Of a stretch of DNA of 64,000 nucleotides, positions 59,792-64,000 are shown piece by piece. This stretch comes from MWH-TA3 sp044353905 (GTDB lineage Bacteria; Actinomycetota; Actinomycetes; Actinomycetales; Microbacteriaceae). The translations under genes and the position numbers were made by a program. Each line of letters opens with the position of its first letter. The stretch's first letter is position 1. The DNA is taken from contig JBILBA010000001.1 of NCBI GenBank assembly GCA_044353905.1, positions 62,001 through 126,000 of the forward strand, read 5' to 3'. The notes under the pieces are model-generated. The model worked only from the letters and a program-made list of their open reading frames with translations. It searched no databases and was not told where the DNA came from.

Positions 59792-60985
59792 ATGACGGAC
59801 GCTCCTGACGACATCACACCGCTGTCGGTTAGTGTCGCGTCGCGAGTCGCCCGCGACAAGATCGCCGCCTGGAAATCCTTCTGGCTCGAGGGCGAAATCG
59901 CCGAGTGGAGCACCTGGAAGCACATGGTGTTTTTCAGCCTCAAAGACGAGACGTCCAGAATCAATTGCAAAATCGAGATTTCAACCGTCACGGCATCGGG
60001 TGAAGAGTTCAGCTTGGGCGACAAGATTCGCCTGTTCGGTCAATTCGATTATTGGCCCGGAAGGGGCGAGCTGAAGTTCGTCGCCAACGCGATTCGCCAC
60101 GAGGGGCTCGGCGACTTTCTCGTCGCCATCGAAAAATTGCGTGCGACTCTTCTGGCTGAAGGGGCGTTCGACGAATCCCGAAAGGTGCCTCTGCCAAAAT
60201 TCCCTCGGTGCATCGGGCTCATCACCTCGAAAGATTCCGACGCCGAGAAGGACGTGCTCACCATTGCGCGTAATCGTTGGGCCGACGTCCAATTCAGAAC
60301 CATCTACACGGGTGTCTCCGGAGACGGCGCGACGTCGCAGATTCCTGGTGCTATCGCGCAACTCGACGCCGACCCCGAAGTCGACGTCATCATTATCGCC
60401 CGAGGTGGCGGAGCGTTCCTCGAACTGGTCGCGTTTAGCGATGAACGGATTGTGCGCGCTGCGATGGCGTGCGTGACCCCGATTGTCAGCGCGATTGGCC
60501 ACGAGAACGACCGACCACTTCTCGACGAGGTCGCCGACGTTCGAGCGTCCACGCCGACCGACGCCGCCAAGCGAGTCGTTCCCGACGTCGCCGCGGACCT
60601 CGCCGAAATCGACCAACTGCGTGCCCGAGGTCGACAAATCGTGACGACCGCTATCACCAACCAGATTGACCGAATTCGGCAGTTGGCCTCACGCCCGGTC
60701 ATGGCGAGCCCCCTCGCGTACCTCGAGCGCCACGAAAACGACCTTGCCAATCTCGCCTATCGCGGTTCCACGTTCGTCGATTCACTCGTCCACCAGACGA
60801 CGGACCGCCTCCATGGAATCATCGGCAAACTGCGAACACTGTCCCCGCAGAACACCCTCGATCGCGGATACGCGATTGTCCGAAACGCGAAGGGTTCCGT
60901 TGTCACATCGACGACTTCCGTTTCGACGGGCGATCCGCTCACTCTTCGGGTCGCCGACGGCGACATCGCAACGACCGCGAACTAA
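59792..60985 (+). CDS. xseA: Exodeoxyribonuclease VII large subunit
   Basis: Catalytic subunit of the nuclease that degrades single-stranded DNA from both ends. The 397-residue protein has an N-terminal OB domain (WLEGEIAEWSTWKHMVFFSLKD), the core PRCIGLITSKDSDAEKDVL, DVIIIARGGGAFLELVAF, SAIGHENDRPLLDEVAD, and the C-terminal NTLDRGYAIV. Heads the xseA-xseB-DUF4245-carbonic anhydrase-fumC run. Confidence 0.96.
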   Translation: MTDAPDDITPLSVSVASRVARDKIAAWKSFWLEGEIAEWSTWKHMVFFSLKDETSRINCKIEISTVTASGEEFSLGDKIRLFGQFDYWPGRGELKFVANAIRHEGLGDFLVAIEKLRATLLAEGAFDESRKVPLPKFPRCIGLITSKDSDAEKDVLTIARNRWADVQFRTIYTGVSGDGATSQIPGAIAQLDADPEVDVIIIARGGGAFLELVAFSDERIVRAAMACVTPIVSAIGHENDRPLLDEVADVRASTPTDAAKRVVPDVAADLAEIDQLRARGRQIVTTAITNQIDRIRQLASRPVMASPLAYLERHENDLANLAYRGSTFVDSLVHQTTDRLHGIIGKLRTLSPQNTLDRGYAIVRNAKGSVVTSTTSVSTGDPLTLRVADGDIATTAN

Positions 60986-61004
60986 CGAAAGGTAACGTTG
61001 AACC

Positions 61005-61217
61005 ATGGCTGACAAACTTCCTGAGGCATCGACTCTCACCTATGAACAGGCCCGTGACGAACTCGTCGCAATCGTGGATTCCCTCGAAAAGGGCACTGCG
61101 TCCCTCGACGAATCAGTCGCACTCTGGGAGCGCGGCGAAGCGCTCGCCAAGCGATGCGAGGAATGGCTCGCGGGTGCGCGTCAGCGGCTCGACGCTGCTC
61201 GAAAGCCCGCGGAGTGA
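61005..61217 (+). CDS. xseB: Exodeoxyribonuclease VII small subunit
   Basis: A 70-residue two-helix protein, LTYEQARDELVAIVDSLEKG and SVALWERGEALAKRCEEWLA, that wraps around XseA. It starts 19 bases after xseA and its stop overlaps the next start as GTGA. Confidence 0.95.
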   Translation: MADKLPEASTLTYEQARDELVAIVDSLEKGTASLDESVALWERGEALAKRCEEWLAGARQRLDAARKPAE

Positions 61218-61783
61218 GTTCCGCACAGGAACGTCGCAACCGGCAGAACGTTTTCACTCTCACCGGGGCACTGCTCGCCTCGTTTGGTGTTGTCCTCGTC
61301 ATCGTCTTGATTTCGATTCGGCCCAATCCGACCGAACGCGCCGAAGTTGATTGGAATTCCGTTCACAACGACGCCCCCAATTCGGTGCTTCTCGTCAACC
61401 CAGAGTTTTCCGCGTCCGACGGCGATTGGTGGTCGAACCGTGCGGATTATCGAACCGGGAAAAACCCCGAGTGGTACATCGGATTCGTTTCACCGACGAA
61501 CGGGTTCGTTGTCGTCCACGAGTTCCTGGCGGATGTTTCCCCGGAAGTGGCCGAAGTGCTCGATGACGTCCCCGCGACACCGTTCGACATCGACGGATCG
61601 AGCTGGACACGGTACGACCGGTCCGCACTCGACAACCCCGGGAATTATCGAACTGTTTACGAAATCGCCTTACCTCAGGGAGGTATTCTGATTGTGTCGG
61701 GAACAGCCGACGTGAGCGAAATCGAACTCGTCGCGTCGCTGGCCTACAAGTCTGTGAACGTTCAGGTGACAGGAAAGGGCTGA
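61214..61783 (+). CDS. DUF4245 family membrane-anchored protein
   Basis: A 189-residue protein with one N-terminal membrane helix (FTLTGALLASFGVVLVIVLISI) and an extracytoplasmic beta-rich domain (WYIGFVSPTNGFVVVHEF, SSWTRYDRS, LIVSGTADVSEIE). The family is found beside xseAB and fumC or glpX in actinobacteria; function unknown. The GTG at 61214 overlaps the xseB stop (GTGA), giving translational coupling, and there is no cysteine. Confidence 0.85.
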   Translation: MSSAQERRNRQNVFTLTGALLASFGVVLVIVLISIRPNPTERAEVDWNSVHNDAPNSVLLVNPEFSASDGDWWSNRADYRTGKNPEWYIGFVSPTNGFVVVHEFLADVSPEVAEVLDDVPATPFDIDGSSWTRYDRSALDNPGNYRTVYEIALPQGGILIVSGTADVSEIELVASLAYKSVNVQVTGKG

Positions 61784-61785
61784 CG

Positions 61786-62430
61786 ATGCCAGAGCAACGA
61801 CCCGGAACGCCTCGTGAAGCGTGGCAACAGCTCGTTGCCGGTAACGGTCGTTTCATCAGTGGCACGCTCGCACATCCTCGGCAAGACGTCGATCACAGGG
61901 ATGCACTCGCTGACGGACAGCGACCGTTCGCGGCGCTTTTCGGTTGCGCGGATTCCCGGTTGTCGGCCGAAATCATTTTCGACCTCGGATTGGGTGACCT
62001 TTTTGTCGTCCGAAACGCGGGGCAAACAATCTCTCAATCCGTAATCGGATCCCTCGAATACGCGGTCAGTGCCCTCGGAGTGAGCCTCATCCTCGTTCTT
62101 GCTCACGATGATTGCGGGGCTGTTCGTGCCGCCATTGACTCTCGCAAGCCGGATGCGACCCTGTTGCCCGTCAACATTCGGTCGATTACTGACGCCATTC
62201 AACCGGCGATCGACCGAGTGCTCCTCGCCAACGGGACGGACGATGTCAACCGAATCGCCGTCGACGCCGTTGGCAAAGAACACCTTCGTGACACGATTGC
62301 CGAACTGTTGTCGCACAGCGAACTTGCCGGGGACGCCGTCGCAAACGGTAGCCTCGGTATCGTCGGCGCGACCTACAACCTGCGCGAGGGTCACGTAATC
62401 CCCTCGATCGTCTTTGGCGATATCGACTGA
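61786..62430 (+). CDS. Beta-class carbonic anhydrase
   Basis: Interconverts CO2 and bicarbonate. The 214-residue protein has the zinc ligands Cys54 (CADSR, with the Asp56-Arg58 dyad), His107 and Cys110 in LAHDDCGAV, and NAGQTISQSVIGSLEYAV. Length matches family norms. It lies two bases after the DUF4245 stop and 17 before fumC, so it is in the same operon and may supply bicarbonate for anaplerotic carboxylation. Confidence 0.93.
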   Translation: MPEQRPGTPREAWQQLVAGNGRFISGTLAHPRQDVDHRDALADGQRPFAALFGCADSRLSAEIIFDLGLGDLFVVRNAGQTISQSVIGSLEYAVSALGVSLILVLAHDDCGAVRAAIDSRKPDATLLPVNIRSITDAIQPAIDRVLLANGTDDVNRIAVDAVGKEHLRDTIAELLSHSELAGDAVANGSLGIVGATYNLREGHVIPSIVFGDID

Positions 62431-62447
62431 ACACTGAAGGAGTAACC

Positions 62448-63845
62448 GTGAGCGAGTTCCGTATCGAACACGACACCATGGGCGAGGTCCGAGTCCCCGC
62501 CGACGCACTGTATGGCGCGCAGACCCAGCGCGCGGTCGAGAACTTCCCCATCTCGGGAAGCGGACTCGAGCCGGCACAGATTGTTGCCCTCGCACAGATC
62601 AAGCGTGCGGCTGCCATCGTCAACGAAAAGTTGGGCATCATCCCGGCCGACATCCGCGACGCCATCGTCGCGTCGGCCGACGACATCATTGCGGGGAAGC
62701 ACCACGACCACTTCCCCGTTGACACGTATCAGACCGGCTCCGGCACGTCCTCCAACATGAACATCAACGAGGTGCTGGGGACCCTCGCTTCGTCCAAGCG
62801 CGGCGACACGGTTCACCCGAACGACCACGTCAACGCGTCGCAGTCGTCGAACGACGTGTTCCCCACGTCTGTGCACCTCGCGGTCACCGCCGCGCTGCTC
62901 GGTGACGCGATCCCCGCGCTCGACCACCTCGCGACGTCCCTCGAGAAAAAGGCGAAGGCCTGGGCATCGATGGTGAAACCCGGTCGAACGCACCTTATGG
63001 ATGCGACCCCGGTCACGCTCGGACAGGAATTCGGCGGATACGCCCGTCAAATTCGACTCGGAATCGAACGGATTCAGTCGACCATCGTTCGCGTCGCCGA
63101 AGTTCCCCTCGGTGGTACCGCTGTTGGGACCGGAATTAACACGCCCGCGGGATTCTCGGCGGCCGTCATCGCCGAATTGGCGTCCTCGACCAAACTTCCT
63201 GTCACCGAGGCGAAGGACCACTTCGAGGCGCAAGGTGCGCGCGATGGACTCGTCGAAGCGTCAGGTGCACTGCGAGTCATTGCGGTGTCGCTCACCAAGA
63301 TCTGCAACGACATCCGCTGGATGGGTTCGGGTCCGAACACGGCAATCGCCGAAATCAATATCCCCGACCTTCAGCCAGGGTCGTCAATCATGCCCGGCAA
63401 GGTGAACCCGGTCATCCCCGAGGCCGTTCTCATGGTCTGCGCCAAGGTCATCGGAAACGACGCAACCATCGCCTGGGCGGGTGCCTCTGGCTCGTTCGAA
63501 TTGAATGTCGCAATCCCGGTGATGGGAACGTCACTTCTCGAATCGATTCGACTTCTCGCGAACTCGAGCCGTGTGCTTGCGGACAAGACCGTCGACGGTC
63601 TCGAGGCCAACGTGGAACGTGCGGCGGCTCTAGCTGGTATGTCCCCCAGCATCGTCACGCCGCTCAATCGGATCATCGGCTACGAAGCGGCGGCGAAGAT
63701 TGCCAAGCACTCGGTCAAAGCCGGGCTCACCGTCCGCGACGCTGTCATCGACCTTGGCTATGTCGAACGAGGAGAAATCACTCTCGAGCAATTGGATGCC
63801 GCTCTCGACCTCTTGTCGATGACGCGCCCGGGCGTCGCGAAGTAA
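62448..63845 (+). CDS. fumC: Fumarate hydratase class II
   Basis: Hydrates fumarate to malate in the TCA cycle. The 465-residue homotetrameric enzyme has RIEHDTMGEVRVPADALYG at the start, the HPNDHVNASQSSNDVFPT site and the superfamily signature GSSIMPGKVNP. GTG start at 62448 with AAGGAG upstream. Iron-free class II form. Confidence 0.97.
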   Translation: MSEFRIEHDTMGEVRVPADALYGAQTQRAVENFPISGSGLEPAQIVALAQIKRAAAIVNEKLGIIPADIRDAIVASADDIIAGKHHDHFPVDTYQTGSGTSSNMNINEVLGTLASSKRGDTVHPNDHVNASQSSNDVFPTSVHLAVTAALLGDAIPALDHLATSLEKKAKAWASMVKPGRTHLMDATPVTLGQEFGGYARQIRLGIERIQSTIVRVAEVPLGGTAVGTGINTPAGFSAAVIAELASSTKLPVTEAKDHFEAQGARDGLVEASGALRVIAVSLTKICNDIRWMGSGPNTAIAEINIPDLQPGSSIMPGKVNPVIPEAVLMVCAKVIGNDATIAWAGASGSFELNVAIPVMGTSLLESIRLLANSSRVLADKTVDGLEANVERAAALAGMSPSIVTPLNRIIGYEAAAKIAKHSVKAGLTVRDAVIDLGYVERGEITLEQLDAALDLLSMTRPGVAK

Positions 63846-63849
63846 TCGC

Positions 63850-64000
63850 GTGAATCGCGCGACGATAGGCCGGTGGGCTCGAACCGCAGCACGCGTCCTT
63901 TTAGGGTTGGCGCTCACCTCTGCAGGAATCAGCCACCTCGGTTCGGCTCGTGCCGAGTTCCAGTCCCAGGTTCCACCGTGGGTCCCGCTCGACGCGGATT
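63850..64000 (+). CDS. DoxX-like membrane protein (N-terminal part, truncated by window edge)
   Basis: The first 50 residues from GTG at 63850, four bases after fumC: a membrane helix TAARVLLGLALTSAGISHL followed by FQSQVPPWVPLDAD. The pattern of a G-x-x-H helix then a F-Q-x-Q-V-P-x-W-x-P segment is typical of DoxX/YphA-type small membrane proteins. The rest lies outside the window. Confidence 0.65.
   Translation, partial: MNRATIGRWARTAARVLLGLALTSAGISHLGSARAEFQSQVPPWVPLDAD

Noticed and set aside
1..64000. Mobile elements or prophage
   Set aside because: No transposase, integrase, phage gene or target-site duplication was seen, and gene order is largely the conserved actinobacterial one.

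Overview
The window is a compact, almost gap-free stretch of an actinobacterial chromosome. Gene content and order (smc, mutM, rnc, rpmF, yceD, coaD, recG, then rsmD, thiL and DUF3515, then gpsA, plsC, murA, leuD, leuC), the cysteine-free short L32, DUF4245 beside xseAB and fumC, and many GTG starts all point to Actinomycetota. By judgement (no search was possible) it is most likely a small-genome member of Microbacteriaceae. There are no insertion sequences, prophage genes or CRISPR arrays.

Layout. 1-8980: housekeeping genes for chromosome structure, DNA repair, RNase III, ribosome, CoA and thiamine, arranged around two divergent promoter regions. 8981-9471: non-coding DNA with two large symmetrical palindromes and tandem repeats. 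9472-16025: an envelope and phospholipid operon (murA, plsC, gpsA) continuing into a hydrolase, a membrane-anchored MurF-like ligase and a divergent D-Ala-D-Ala-ligase-like ATP-grasp enzyme. 16022-23869: leuCD, terC, tRNA-Glu, a lipid kinase, tRNA-Gln, gltX, an MFS carrier and an FAH-family hydrolase. 23894-32658: typA and an oligopeptide ABC importer interrupted by an antisense membrane gene. 33589-33947: a second non-coding island with a third copy of the palindrome. 33948-38605: the gcvTHP glycine cleavage operon behind a tandem glycine riboswitch. 38693-43117: an MFS carrier, small proteins, ychF and an EamA exporter. 43211-53405: an inositol-type catabolic cluster (GntR regulator, sugar ABC importer, iolE-like, iolG-like, an NAD-epimerase, mmsA/iolA, a (beta/alpha)8 aldolase-like protein, iolC); iolB and iolD are not in the window. 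53555-64000: rmuC, an MFS carrier, glpX, fba, ispH, a hypothetical gene, xseAB, DUF4245, carbonic anhydrase, fumC and the start of a DoxX-like gene.

Most notable. (1) Three homologous, register-perfect palindromes of about 130 bp, each made of four related ~18-bp sites (two direct, two inverted, 31 bp apart). They sit only in the two long gaps between convergent genes. (2) A recurring promoter signature, TANNNT followed by exactly six bases and then ATG or GTG, before at least thirteen separately transcribed genes (a fourteenth, smc, has GATAAT). This implies pervasive leaderless mRNAs and fixes many start codons. (3) The tightly coupled hydrolase / membrane MurF-like / divergent Ddl-like trio is the best candidate for an undescribed biosynthetic system. 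(4) A shared TTGT-N4-ACAA type operator occurs in the inositol cluster.
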